Assembly: GCF_003966145.1 (NCBI RefSeq)
Contig: NZ_RXNR01000004.1
Span: forward strand, 1 to 64,000
Source of the DNA: Lysinibacillus telephonicus
GTDB lineage: Bacteria; Bacillota; Bacilli; Bacillales_A; Planococcaceae
Reading direction: 5' to 3'
DNA: 64,000 nucleotides
Below the pieces are notes generated by a model, which ran no database searches, had not been told where the DNA came from, and saw nothing but the letters and a program-made list of their open reading frames with translations. The position numbers were made by a program, and so were the translations under genes. Shown here piece by piece: positions 42,098-51,046 of the stretch (positions are counted from its first letter, which is position 1; every line of letters begins with the position of its first letter).

Positions 42098-43372
42098 ATG
42101 AAAAAAAATCGATGGTTAATTGCACTTTCTGCAATCGCAATCCACCTTTCTATCGGTGGAGCTTATGCCTATAGCGTTTATAAACTTCCAATCGTAACAG
42201 AAATGGGTTGGAGTGAAACAAATGTAACAGTTGCATTTACGATTATGATGGGGCTTGCAGGTTTTGCAGCAGCGCTGTTTGGTAGTTTAGTAGAAAAAAT
42301 GGGTCCAAGAAAATCGGCAATGGTTGCTGCAGTTCTATTTGGAGCAGGACAAGCTGGTGCTGGTGTAGCAATATTAATGGATTCAGTTGTTCTTTATTGG
42401 TTAACTTATGGATTATTAAGTGGATTAGGGATGGGAATAGGATATATCGCACCTGTTTCAACTTTAGTAAAGTGGTTCCCTGATCGACGCGGTTTAGCAA
42501 CTGGTATGGCAGTATTGGGATTCGGTTCAGGATCATTACTTACAGCTCCAATTGCTACTAGCTTAATGGAGAATGTTGGTATTTCAACTACATATTTTAT
42601 TTTAGGAGCAAGCTATTTTATTTTAATGATTTTAGGTGCTTCTTATATCGCTCCGCCGGCTGCAGGATATATGCCTGAAGGAATGAAAAATCAAGTTGAG
42701 GCTGGTACTAAAGTAGTAAAACAAGACTTAGCTCAAATGATGGCTAAAGAGGCAGTGAAAACAAAACAATTCTGGATGTTATGGTTAATGCATTTAGTGA
42801 ATGTTACAGCTGGTTTAATGATGATTTCTGTTGCATCGCCAATGGCACAAGAAGTAGTTGGATTATCCGTTACAGCAGCTGCTGCAATGGTTGGTGTTAT
42901 GGGACTATTTAATGGTGGTGGACGTTTACTTTGGGCTGCTGCTTCAGACTACATCGGTCGTCAAAATGTTTTCGTAATCTTTTTCGTTATTCAAGTTATT
43001 ACATTTGCGGTATTACCACATACAACAAATATTTTATTATTCCAAGTGTTTATTTTCTTAGTAGTTAGTTGCTATGGTGGTGGATTCTCAAACCTGCCTG
43101 CATATGCAAGTGATTTATTTGGTACGAAACAGCTTGGCGTAATCCATGGCTACTTATTAACAACTTGGTCTCTAGGTGGAATCTTTGGTCCAATCATAGT
43201 GAATACAGTTAAAAATATGACAAATAGTTATATCCCTGTGTTCTATATTTTTACAGTATTAATCGCTATTTCTTTACTGATTGCATTATTGCTTCGTGCT
43301 GATGTAAATAAAAGAAAGAAACAAATTGAAAAAGATAAAAAGGATAAAGTTGGAGATCTCTCAACTATTTAA
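42098..43372 (+). CDS. MFS transporter, OFA (oxalate/formate antiporter-like) family
   Basis: 424 residues with twelve predicted membrane segments. The N-terminus RWLIALSAIAIHLSIGGAYA then YSVYKLPIVTEMGWS is characteristic of OFA-type carriers. The MFS loop motif LVEKMGPRKSAMVAA (about 63-77) lies between helices 2 and 3, and AASDYIGRQNVFVIFFVI (about 286-303) is its repeat in the second half. Members exchange small monocarboxylates or dicarboxylates across the membrane; the substrate cannot be assigned here. ATG 42098 follows AAAGAGGGTAAAAGAGAAG. It is a single-gene unit closed by a strong terminator. Confidence 0.88.
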   Translation: MKKNRWLIALSAIAIHLSIGGAYAYSVYKLPIVTEMGWSETNVTVAFTIMMGLAGFAAALFGSLVEKMGPRKSAMVAAVLFGAGQAGAGVAILMDSVVLYWLTYGLLSGLGMGIGYIAPVSTLVKWFPDRRGLATGMAVLGFGSGSLLTAPIATSLMENVGISTTYFILGASYFILMILGASYIAPPAAGYMPEGMKNQVEAGTKVVKQDLAQMMAKEAVKTKQFWMLWLMHLVNVTAGLMMISVASPMAQEVVGLSVTAAAAMVGVMGLFNGGGRLLWAAASDYIGRQNVFVIFFVIQVITFAVLPHTTNILLFQVFIFLVVSCYGGGFSNLPAYASDLFGTKQLGVIHGYLLTTWSLGGIFGPIIVNTVKNMTNSYIPVFYIFTVLIAISLLIALLLRADVNKRKKQIEKDKKDKVGDLSTI

Positions 43373-43400
43373 ATTAATAACATTAAACAAGAAAAAATTG

Positions 43401-43444
43401 CCGAATAATTGTCATTTCCCACATGACATTATTCGGTTTTTTAT
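43401..43444 (+). terminator. Terminator after the transporter gene
   Basis: CCGAATAATTGTCAT (43401-43415) pairs with ATGACATTATTCGG (43423-43436), followed by a T run. One unpaired base in the left arm. Confidence 0.88.
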
Positions 43445-43709
43445 TTTGAAATAAAAAGTACTCATTGTTATATAACAAGAATCGATTCTTTATTAAACTG
43501 TAATACAGTTTGCTATTTTCGTCAACTTGACTGTAAAAAATTCTGGGGAATTCCTACTGAAACAGCATTTTTATGTTTAAAAGTGTATAAGGGTTATTTT
43601 ATTTTTATGAAATTGGGTGCAGGTATGATAAATATCATTCCAATTTTATTACATATTGCTCTATACAAATTTCACCTTCGTGACATAATGAGTACAAGAG
43701 GTGAATGAA
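43445..43709. other. Intergenic stretch
   Basis: About 265 bp without a gene. No clear promoter or palindrome was seen. Confidence 0.4.
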
Positions 43710-44351
43710 ATGGCGCAAATGGTTGCTGTAGAAAATGGGTATAGTAAAAAAGAGGAGTTTTGGAATGCACTGACACATGGAATTGGAGCTATATTGACAA
43801 TTCCTGCTACTATATTATTAATTCTAAAAGCTCAAGTCTCCAGCTCGAAAATGGAGCTGATTAGCTACATAATATTTGGTATTTCGATGTTTTGTTTATA
43901 TGCTGCATCAACCTTGTATCATTCTTGGCCAACACATAAAAGCTTTTTTAAAAAGCTGGATCATAGTTCAATTTTTCTTTTAATTGCCGGTACTTATACA
44001 CCAATCGCTTTAGTAGCAATTGGAGGACGAACTGGTTGGATGTTATTTTTTATTGAATGGGGTCTTGCTTTAATCGGAATCGTGTTAAAACAATTTTTTG
44101 TTCATCAATATAAAGTTCTTTCTTTGCTTGTTTATATCGGGATGGGATGGCTTGCTATATTTGTTTACAAGCCAATTGTTGAGTACATTACTATAAATGG
44201 ATTTTTAACATTATTAGCCGGTGGGCTTATTTATACTATTGGTACGTATTTTTATAAAAATAAAAAAATCCCATACAATCATGCAATTTGGCATGTATTC
44301 GTAATGGGAGGAAGCTTCTTTATGTTTCTTGCTGTCTATCTTTATATTTAA
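43710..44351 (+). CDS. Hemolysin III / PAQR-family membrane protein
   Basis: About 213 residues with seven membrane segments. ATG 43710 follows AAGAGGTGAATGA; the upstream GTG 43701 lies in the ribosome site. Family signatures are EEFWNALTHGIGAILTIPAT (about 17-36), ASTLYHSWPTHKSFFKKLDH (about 69-88, with the metal-binding Ser and His) and HAIWHVFVMGGSFFMFLAVY (about 192-211, with the other two His). In eukaryotes this fold forms adiponectin receptors with a zinc site; in Bacillus its role is unclear, membrane homeostasis being likely. Confidence 0.9.
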   Translation: MAQMVAVENGYSKKEEFWNALTHGIGAILTIPATILLILKAQVSSSKMELISYIIFGISMFCLYAASTLYHSWPTHKSFFKKLDHSSIFLLIAGTYTPIALVAIGGRTGWMLFFIEWGLALIGIVLKQFFVHQYKVLSLLVYIGMGWLAIFVYKPIVEYITINGFLTLLAGGLIYTIGTYFYKNKKIPYNHAIWHVFVMGGSFFMFLAVYLYI

Positions 44352-44398
44352 GGAGATTTATTTAGAATATTTAACTTGAGGCTGGGACAAAACTAAAA

Positions 44399-44438
44399 GA
44401 CGCCATTTTTCTTGATGAGAAAAATGACGTTTTTTTTG
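44399..44438 (+). terminator. Terminator inside the composite repeat
   Basis: ACGCCATTTTTC (44400-44411) pairs with GAGAAAAATGACGT (44417-44430), followed by eight T. Confidence 0.75.
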
Positions 44439-44445
44439 CTAGGTG

Positions 44446-44649
44446 GAAAATTGATTTCCGTTCCGGGGACGCGCATCCAGGGCTGGCCCAGAGCCTCCTC
44501 GTTACTACGCTCCTGCGGGGTCTCGAGTCACGGGCTGTTCCCGCAGGAAGCTTTGTACCTGACGCTTCGCTTTCGGTACAGAAAAACATTGCTCTGTAGG
44601 AAAAGCGCAGCCGGCAGCTACACTCGCCCCTTCACTTCAATCAATTTTC
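44446..44649. repeat. Fold-back repeat element with 11-bp inverted ends
   Basis: GAAAATTGATT (44446-44456) is repeated inversely as AATCAATTTTC (44639-44649). The interior is GC-rich against an AT-rich background and contains internal hairpin parts such as GTACC/GGTAC (44556-44580). It matches the layout of the 182-bp element at 9172-9353: similar length, GC-rich interior, AT-rich inverted tips. Confidence 0.6.
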
Positions 44650-44901
44650 AAAATATATCAGATTCTTATTAATGATAAAAGCGAATTCTTACAAAAAATC
44701 CACTTATGTTCTAGCCCCTTTTTTATTTGTAAATGGAATTAATTTGGGTATTATTTCATATTTCAACTACTGATTTATAGAAAAAAAGTCTATAATTCTA
44801 GTTTTCTTGAATTAATATGGGAAAATACAAGCCTAGTAATAAAATTTTTGATATGATGGAAACAGAGGAAAATAATACAAAAAATATAAAGGGGTTTTAA
44901 C

Positions 44902-46503
44902 GTGAGATTTAAAAAAAGTATAACCACTTCAATTGCTGCCGTATTACTTGCTTCTGGAGCTACTTTTACACAAGCAGAGGATATTGCATTTACTGATGTA
45001 AAAGAAAGTGATTGGTTCTATCCATCCGTACAAAAACTTGTTCAATTTAACATTATTAATGGATATGAAGATAATTCTTTTAAACCAAAAGAAAATATTA
45101 ACCGCGCTCAAGCAGCTGCTATAATTGCAAGAGCACTTCAATTAGATTTAACAAGTGTAACGAATCCTGGCTTTACAGATGTATCTGAAAATTATATACA
45201 CTATAGAGCTATTGCCAAATTGACAGAGCTTGGCGTATTTACCAAAGGTGAAAAATTTAATCCAAATGAAAACTTAACACGCGCTCAAATGGCGAAAATT
45301 TTAGTTGTTGCTTTTAATTTAAATGCAGCTCAATTAAAATCATTTGAAGATGTGCCTGCTGATGACTGGAGCTACACATACATCGGTACACTTGGCGGCT
45401 TAAATATTACAACAAATGATGGTCAATTTAATCCGAAAGATCCAGTTGGACGTGCACATTTAGCTGCATTTATCGAACGTATTATTAATCTTAAACGTAG
45501 CGATAACACTGCTGACATTTGGGATACATGGAAAGGATGGGGTGGTGAAGTAAATCCAGAAACTCCTGCCGAAAATCCAAATACAACTCCTGATAAAACA
45601 GATGATAAAGACAAAGAAGATGTTGTTAATTATGTCGAGCTTGATGATGACGAAATAGAAGCATTAATTGATAAGTTAGACGACGCAATGGATGCGATCG
45701 ATGAAGATATGGATGCCTTAGATAAAGTAATCGAAGACTACAAGGAAATTCTAGGTGATAGAAAGTCTGATGAGGATGACTATTCTAGAGGTGAAGATAA
45801 AGTAGAAGATGCACAGGATGACTTGGAAGATTCAATTTCAAAAGCTCAATCAGAACTTAATAAAATCCCTAACGTGAAAGACAATAAAGTACTAGATTCG
45901 AAATCTAAACTTGAAAAGTTAGTGAAACAAGCAAAAGAGAAAGTTGAAGATGCTAAAAATGTAATAGTGGATATTGAAGACCTTAAAGACGATTTAATTG
46001 ACTATAAAGAGGACTTAGATAAGTTAGTAAAAGAAGCTGATGCTGCTATTGATAAAGAAGATAAAGATGATATGGAAGATGTCTATGATGAATTAGACGA
46101 ATTAATAAAAGAAGCAAAAGAAGTATTTTCAAAATATGAAGCAAATCCAATCAAGGTAATTGAAGATGAAGCAGATGATTTTGAACGTTCACTAGATAAA
46201 GCGAAAGATATTTTAGAGGAATTAAGTGAAGAATTAGGTAATCTAGAAGGAGATTATAAAGAGGACATCGAAGAAATGATTGATGATTTAGAAGAATCTT
46301 CTCGTCTATTGGATGAAGCGGTTGATGACAAAGATAAAGAAGATATTGCATACTTCCAAAAAAGATTACAAAAATTAATCGACGAAGCTGAAGATTTATA
46401 TGATGATGTTGATGATCTAAAAAGTGAAAAATTAGAAGATGATTTAGAGGATTTAGAAAAAGCAATTGAAGATGCTGAAGAAGTTCTTGATGATTCGAAA
46501 TAA
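44902..46503 (+). CDS. SLH-domain protein with acidic coiled-coil region
   Basis: 533 residues. A signal peptide (KKSITTSIAAVLLASGATFT then QAED) is followed by three S-layer homology domains at about 27-195: AFTDVKESDWFYPSVQKLVQ, GFTDVSENYIHYRAIAKLTE and SFEDVPADDWSYTYIGTLGG, with NRAQ, TRAQ and GRAH corners. A short proline/threonine linker leads to about 310 residues of very acidic heptad-like sequence rich in Asp, Glu, Lys and Leu, for example DKLDDAMDAIDEDMDALDKV. SLH domains anchor the protein to pyruvylated wall polymer; the coil may extend from the surface or bind cations. GTG 44902 follows AAAGGGG. Its calm codon pattern shows no sign of recent transfer. Confidence 0.9.
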   Translation: MRFKKSITTSIAAVLLASGATFTQAEDIAFTDVKESDWFYPSVQKLVQFNIINGYEDNSFKPKENINRAQAAAIIARALQLDLTSVTNPGFTDVSENYIHYRAIAKLTELGVFTKGEKFNPNENLTRAQMAKILVVAFNLNAAQLKSFEDVPADDWSYTYIGTLGGLNITTNDGQFNPKDPVGRAHLAAFIERIINLKRSDNTADIWDTWKGWGGEVNPETPAENPNTTPDKTDDKDKEDVVNYVELDDDEIEALIDKLDDAMDAIDEDMDALDKVIEDYKEILGDRKSDEDDYSRGEDKVEDAQDDLEDSISKAQSELNKIPNVKDNKVLDSKSKLEKLVKQAKEKVEDAKNVIVDIEDLKDDLIDYKEDLDKLVKEADAAIDKEDKDDMEDVYDELDELIKEAKEVFSKYEANPIKVIEDEADDFERSLDKAKDILEELSEELGNLEGDYKEDIEEMIDDLEESSRLLDEAVDDKDKEDIAYFQKRLQKLIDEAEDLYDDVDDLKSEKLEDDLEDLEKAIEDAEEVLDDSK

Positions 46504-46546
46504 TCATTGCTTCTAACTTATTTGCTCTAAAAATTAAAAGAAATAG

Positions 46547-46587
46547 AAAGCCCTTCAAACGAATTGTAAGGTTTGAAGGGCTTTTAG
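46547..46587. terminator. Strong terminator, probably bidirectional
   Basis: AAAGCCCTTCAAAC (46547-46560) pairs perfectly with GTTTGAAGGGCTTT (46571-46584). It lies between convergent genes. Confidence 0.88.
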
Positions 46588-46626
46588 TTTATTCTAAATT
46601 AATTAAAAATTTAATCACTATTGATC

Positions 46627-47373
46627 TTACTCTTCATATATCATTTTCTTCGTCATCCCGCCATCAACCGTTAAATTAATTCCGGTAACAAAGTCATTAC
46701 GATCATCTGTTAAGTAGAAGCATGCACGTACGATGTCGCTCGGTTTGCCAACGCGTCTTGAAAAATGCTGTTCATGATCAATCGGACGTAAAGCATCATA
46801 GTCCTTTGTTTCTATCCAACCAGGTGAAATACAATTTACGCGGATATTGTCTGGACCGAGTGATGAGGCTAAAGCATGTGTTAGAGCAACAATTCCACCC
46901 TTTGTTGCCGCATAGGACTCTGTATGTGGTTCTGACATAAACGCTCGGGTTGATGCCATCGAAACAATTGCCCCGCCCTTTTCGTTTAATCTCATAAACT
47001 TTGCAGCTTCTCTTGAGCACATAAAAACGCTTCGTAAATTTGTGTGTATCACATCGTCCCATAAATCCATCGTTATATCGTAAGGGGAAATTGGGCGGAA
47101 AATTCCAGCGTTATTAATTAAAATATCAATTTTTCCATATTGGTGAATGGCACTTTTCATTAATGACACGACATCATTTTCTTTTCGCACATCAGTCTGC
47201 ACAAAAATGGAAGAATAACCTTCACTAACAATTTCTGAACATACTGCCCGTCCTAACTCATCATTTAAATCAGCTAATACAACTTTTGCGCCTTCTTTTG
47301 CATATCCTACTGCAACCGCTTTTCCAATTCCTTGAGCAGCACCTGTAACAATAACTACCTTGTTTTGAAACAT
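46627..47373 (-). CDS. SDR family oxidoreductase
   Basis: 248 residues of a classical short-chain dehydrogenase. The Rossmann loop is VIVTGAAQGIGKAVAVGYA (about 7-25), the NNAG motif is in DILINNAGIFRP (about 83-94), and the catalytic Ser lies in GAIVSMASTRAF (about 133-144). The Tyr-xxx-Lys pair is in ESYAATKGGIVALT (about 151-164). Asp in LADLNDELG suggests NAD preference. The C-terminus NLTVDGGMTKK is standard. ATG 47373 follows AGGAGG. The substrate is unknown. A hairpin separates it from the DUF3231 gene upstream. Confidence 0.92.
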   Translation of the reverse strand: MFQNKVVIVTGAAQGIGKAVAVGYAKEGAKVVLADLNDELGRAVCSEIVSEGYSSIFVQTDVRKENDVVSLMKSAIHQYGKIDILINNAGIFRPISPYDITMDLWDDVIHTNLRSVFMCSREAAKFMRLNEKGGAIVSMASTRAFMSEPHTESYAATKGGIVALTHALASSLGPDNIRVNCISPGWIETKDYDALRPIDHEQHFSRRVGKPSDIVRACFYLTDDRNDFVTGINLTVDGGMTKKMIYEE

Positions 47374-47471
47374 AAGAAACCTCCTTAAACTTCCATCGAC
47401 AATTTAGTGATGTTTAATATAATAGAAAAATTCATATGTAGAATTGTTATCTGTATAACAATAATAACAAA

Positions 47472-47512
47472 GGATAGAAAAACAGACATTTCATCTGTTT
47501 CTCTATCCATCT
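47472..47512. terminator. Hairpin between two - strand genes
   Basis: GGATAGAAAAACAGA (47472-47486) pairs with TCTGTTTCTCTATCC (47494-47508) with one mismatch. T-rich sequence follows on both strands; it probably ends the DUF3231 transcript. Confidence 0.6.
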
Positions 47513-47562
47513 TTTTATTAGCTCCAACTATTTATGAAATTCGAAAATTGCAAGAGATTTTA

Positions 47563-48075
47563 TTATCTTTCGTCGTGTGGACCAACATGTAGTGGTGGTG
47601 GCACTAACCAACCTTTACTTTTGTTTAGACGTAAAAATTTTGCTCCAAGCTGTGCTTTTGCCATATGGAATTGTCCATACATATAAGCAATATCTTCACG
47701 AGTACATAACCCCATAGCTGTACTGCAAGCAACTAATCCTTTAGCAAGGTTCCCTGCTATCATAGCACTGATTTCTGGGTCATTATATCTAGCGCCGACT
47801 GGTATATCTTCAAGTCGTGCATTTGGACGTTCAGGAGGTGCTGGCGGTAGTCCAACACCATTTAATTTTAATATTTCTTTTAATTGTTTATTTTCTTCTT
47901 CCATTCCAACAATAGATTCCTCAACAAGCTTTGCTAATTCACGATCTCCCGTATGATTGTACAGCGTTTGATATGCTGCAATCATTCCGTTATTTGATAA
48001 AATATTAGTCCAAATTGTAAAAATTTCGCCATAGTGTAACGGTTCATCTTTTGGGTTTCTGCTCATTACTCCCAT
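47563..48075 (-). CDS. DUF3231 family protein
   Basis: About 170 residues, all-helical. ATG 48075 is preceded by AAGGAGTGCAACAA. GEIFTIWTNILSNNGMIAAY (about 16-35) and EESIVGMEEENKQLKEIL belong to the first helical pair; a proline-rich turn LPPAPPERPN (about 76-85) precedes a second pair with ISAMIAGNLAKGLVACSTAM. DUF3231 proteins of Bacillales have a ferritin-like four-helix arrangement and no established function; several are linked to sporulation. This copy has one unit, whereas many family members have two. Confidence 0.82.
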   Translation of the reverse strand: MGVMSRNPKDEPLHYGEIFTIWTNILSNNGMIAAYQTLYNHTGDRELAKLVEESIVGMEEENKQLKEILKLNGVGLPPAPPERPNARLEDIPVGARYNDPEISAMIAGNLAKGLVACSTAMGLCTREDIAYMYGQFHMAKAQLGAKFLRLNKSKGWLVPPPLHVGPHDER

Positions 48076-48422
48076 TTGTTGCACTCCTTAATATTGTTAT
48101 TTTATTACTAGGACTAGAATGGACAAGAATAAAAATATTATTCATTAGCAAATAATTGTAACAAGAATTTAACAATATCTATTAAAAAAGGATCTATCAT
48201 CCCGATCGATAGGTATTTCATATGATGATTTCAACCCTAAGCAACTAAGTCTCTTTGCTGTGTTTTTTCGCTTATTCTCATTCGATTAAAAATAAGAAAG
48301 GAGGGTAAATACTTTGAGCAACAATTATATTTTTTGAATTGTGTTGTTCAGAAATTCAATAAAAGGTAAAATAACATCAAATGAAGAGGTATTATTCATT
48401 GTGACATCCGGGAGTGAGACGT
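48076..48422. other. Intergenic stretch with a strong orphan ribosome site
   Basis: No gene of ordinary size. AAAGGAGGG (48297-48305) is followed at the right distance by TTG 48314 and a seven-codon frame (LSNNYIF, TGA 48335-48337). It could be a leader peptide or the start of a lost small gene. Confidence 0.35.
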
Positions 48423-49415
48423 TTGAAAAGAAAACAGAAAAAATTAACAACATTTAATAATGTCGTACTATTTCCTGGGGTAGTTGAAAAATTAGTTGAG
48501 CAGGCACATGAATATGTGGAGAATTATCAATATGATTTAGCGAATCAAAAATTTGAGGAAGCCTTGAAATACAGTGAAGGCGATGAGTTAACACTTAGTG
48601 TTTATGCGTATTCTTTGTATGAAGCAAAATCATTTGAAAAAGCAAAAGACGTTTGTGAACAACTTTTAAGTATAGGGCCTTCGATGTATCTTGAAGTTAT
48701 GGAATTATATTTAACTATTTGTATGCAATTAAAGCAGTATAAACAAGTAGAAAGTATTATAAGTTCCTTATTAGAAGAAGGGGCTATTCCGCAAGATCAA
48801 ATCGAAAAGTTTGAAAGACTTAAAGATATAAACGCAAACATTGCTGGAAACATGGAAAAGCAAGAGGAATTAGAAAATCATACGATTGAAGTTAATCTTG
48901 AAACATTTTCACTTGATTATTTCATGACTCTTTCTCCAAATAAACAGCTTAATGAGGTACATGAGCTAACATCAAGAAATATTCGACCGATTGTTCCCCA
49001 ATTAAAAATGATTATTGAGAATGAGACGACACATCCATTTATAAAAAGCATTATACTTATTTTACTTGTGGAGCAGGAAGTCGATATAAAGATTACGATT
49101 AGCAAATTTGGAGAGGAAATGAATATCAATCCATCCACTTTATCTCTACCAACAAAAATGCCTCAGTTCAATCATATATCGAAGATTGTAATGGATAAAT
49201 TAGATAAAGATCCTTCAACCTTAGAACTTGTTGAATATTTAGTTGCGAAGCATGCAATCGTCACATATCCATTTGAATGGTTGCATTATGATGCAGAGGA
49301 TGTTGCTCTTAGTTATATAGATTTTGTTCGTACAATGTTTGGCAGTGTACATGAAATGGATTATGAAATTGTGGAGTTTTTGCAAAATCTTGAAAAGCTA
49401 ACGGAACTACAATAA
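48423..49415 (+). CDS. ysoA: Tetratricopeptide repeat protein, YsoA-like
   Basis: About 330 residues from TTG 48423, eight bases after GGGAGTGAG; GTG 48414 would overlap that site. Residues about 18-115 contain TPR-type helical pairs (QAHEYVENYQYDLANQKFEE and YAYSLYEAKSFEKAKDVCEQ). The second half is helical with LEVELVEYLVAKHAIVTYPF-like sequence of the YsoA family. In B. subtilis ysoA lies directly before tig, and the order here is the same. The function is unknown; TPR proteins usually mediate protein contacts. Confidence 0.82.
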   Translation: MKRKQKKLTTFNNVVLFPGVVEKLVEQAHEYVENYQYDLANQKFEEALKYSEGDELTLSVYAYSLYEAKSFEKAKDVCEQLLSIGPSMYLEVMELYLTICMQLKQYKQVESIISSLLEEGAIPQDQIEKFERLKDINANIAGNMEKQEELENHTIEVNLETFSLDYFMTLSPNKQLNEVHELTSRNIRPIVPQLKMIIENETTHPFIKSIILILLVEQEVDIKITISKFGEEMNINPSTLSLPTKMPQFNHISKIVMDKLDKDPSTLELVEYLVAKHAIVTYPFEWLHYDAEDVALSYIDFVRTMFGSVHEMDYEIVEFLQNLEKLTELQ

Positions 49416-49427
49416 GTATGAAAAAAG

Positions 49428-49455
49428 TTGAAACTCATGCTAACTATGATATACT
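49428..49455 (+). promoter_or_regulatory. SigA promoter of tig
   Basis: TTGAAA (49428-49433), 16 bp, then TATACT (49450-49455), about 70 bases upstream of the tig start. Confidence 0.65.
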
Positions 49456-49526
49456 AAAATGGTTGTCAAAATCGTATAAACGAGTGGTTTGTCTAACAAT
49501 TGTAAACTATTTTTGGAGGTAATATA

Positions 49527-50819
49527 ATGTCAGCAAAATGGGAAAAACAAGAAGGAAATATCGGTACTCTAACAATTGAAGTGCCAGCTGAAGAAGTAAA
49601 TAAAGCATTAGATAAAGCTTTTGCAAAAGTTGTAAAAGAAATTAATGTACCTGGTTTCCGTAAAGGTAAAATGCCACGTCAAATTTTTGAAAAACGTTTT
49701 GGTGTAGAAGCACTTTATCAAGATGCTTTAGAAATTCTTGTTCCTGATGCATATTCAAATGCTATCGATGAAACTGGTATCGTTCCAGTTGATTACCCTG
49801 AAATCGACGGTACTGAGTCTTTCACTAAAGGTGAAAGCTTCACATTCACTGCAAAAGTTACTGTAAAACCTGAACCGAAATTAGGCGAATACAAAGGCTT
49901 AGAAGTGAAAAAATTAGAAACTGAAGTAACTGACGAAGAAGTAGAAGCTCAAATTCAAGAGCAATTAAACCGCAAAGCTGAGTTAGAAGTTAAAGAAGAC
50001 GAAGCAATCGTAGAAGGCGACACTGCTACAATCGATTTCGAAGGTTTCGTAGGTGACGAAGCATTCGAAGGTGGAAAAGGTGAAGACTATCCACTAGAAA
50101 TCGGCTCTGGTTCATTTATTCCAGGATTTGAAGAGCAATTAGTAGGCTTAAAAGCTGGCGAATCTAAAGATGTAGTTGTAACATTCCCTGAAGAATACCA
50201 TGCAGCAGAATTAGCTGGAAAAGAAGCTACTTTCAAAGTAACTGTTAAAGAAGTAAAAACAAAAGTTCTTCCAGAATTAAATGATGAATTCGTTAAAGAA
50301 ATCGACCCAGAAGTTGATTCTGTAGAAGCTTTACGTGCAAAAATTAAAGAGCAAACTGCTGAACAAAAGAAATCAGAAGCAGAAAGTGCACTTCGCGATG
50401 AATTAGTAGAAAAAGCAGCTGAAAATGCTGAAATGGACATTCCAGAATCTATGATTCATAATGAAATTCACCGTATGATTGATGAATTTGGTCAACGTTT
50501 ACAAATGCAAGGTATGTCTTTAGATCTTTACTACCAATTCTCTGGTCAAGACGAGCATGCTTTACATGAACAAATGCGTCCAGAAGCTGAAAACCGTGTA
50601 CGTGTTTCATTAACTCTTGAAGCGATCGGTAAAGCTGAAAACATTTCTGTAACTGAAGAAGATATTAACGCAGAATTAGAAAAAATGGCTGCTCAGTTTG
50701 GTATGACAAATGAACAAATCATTACTGCATTAGGTGGATCAACTGAAATTCTTGAAAACGATATCCGCACTCAAAAAACAGTAGAATTTTTAGTTGACAA
50801 CGCAAAAATTACTGAATAA
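49527..50819 (+). CDS. tig: Trigger factor
   Basis: 430 residues. The ribosome-binding loop [19 protein letters not shown] (about 42-60) is exact. The FKBP-type prolyl isomerase domain (about 150-245) has [20 protein letters not shown] and [20 protein letters not shown]. The C-terminal helical chaperone arms follow. The protein sits at the ribosome exit tunnel and shields nascent chains. ATG 49527 follows TTGGAGGTAAT. Codon use is strongly biased, as expected for an abundant protein. Confidence 0.98.
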   Translation: MSAKWEKQEGNIGTLTIEVPAEEVNKALDKAFAKVVKEINVPGFRKGKMPRQIFEKRFGVEALYQDALEILVPDAYSNAIDETGIVPVDYPEIDGTESFTKGESFTFTAKVTVKPEPKLGEYKGLEVKKLETEVTDEEVEAQIQEQLNRKAELEVKEDEAIVEGDTATIDFEGFVGDEAFEGGKGEDYPLEIGSGSFIPGFEEQLVGLKAGESKDVVVTFPEEYHAAELAGKEATFKVTVKEVKTKVLPELNDEFVKEIDPEVDSVEALRAKIKEQTAEQKKSEAESALRDELVEKAAENAEMDIPESMIHNEIHRMIDEFGQRLQMQGMSLDLYYQFSGQDEHALHEQMRPEAENRVRVSLTLEAIGKAENISVTEEDINAELEKMAAQFGMTNEQIITALGGSTEILENDIRTQKTVEFLVDNAKITE

Positions 50820-50888
50820 TTTTCAACTTTCTAGTAAAATGAAAATAACTAGGTAAATTGTTAAATGTTAGATAAATAATTAAATGTA

Positions 50889-50924
50889 AAACAAGGTACG
50901 GCGTTTTACCGTGCCTTGTTTTAA
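50889..50924 (+). terminator. Terminator after tig
   Basis: AACAAGGTACGG (50890-50901) pairs with CCGTGCCTTGTT (50909-50920) with one G-T pair, then TT. Confidence 0.82.
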
Positions 50925-51046
50925 CATACTAATACATATCAATAAAATGCTTATAATAAATCATATTGTGAGCTTAAACGAAACAACTTATTTGATAAAG
51001 ATTGCAGAATCTTGTAAGATTGTTGCTTGAATAGGGGTGAAGCAAA

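Larger units (their letters stand above)
44379..44718. repeat. Composite non-coding repeat with imperfect outer inverted ends
   Basis: It begins with GAGGCTGGGACAA (44379-44391), a sequence common in intergenic repeats of Bacillales, and ends near TGTTCTAGCCCC (44707-44718), which is its imperfect inverse. A terminator (44399-44438) and an inner GC-rich fold-back element (44446-44649) lie inside. No credible gene is present although some frames are open. Confidence 0.55.

Noticed and set aside
44412-44672. An 86-codon + frame and a 72-codon - frame inside the GC-rich repeat
   Set aside because: Both lie in a non-coding fold-back repeat whose composition removes stop codons; peptides are Arg/Ser/Pro-rich with no family resemblance.
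46151-46558. A 135-codon open frame on the - strand
   Set aside because: It is the antisense of the acidic coiled-coil region of the SLH protein; the repeated GAT/GAA codons leave the opposite strand open and give a Leu/His-rich peptide with no ribosome site.
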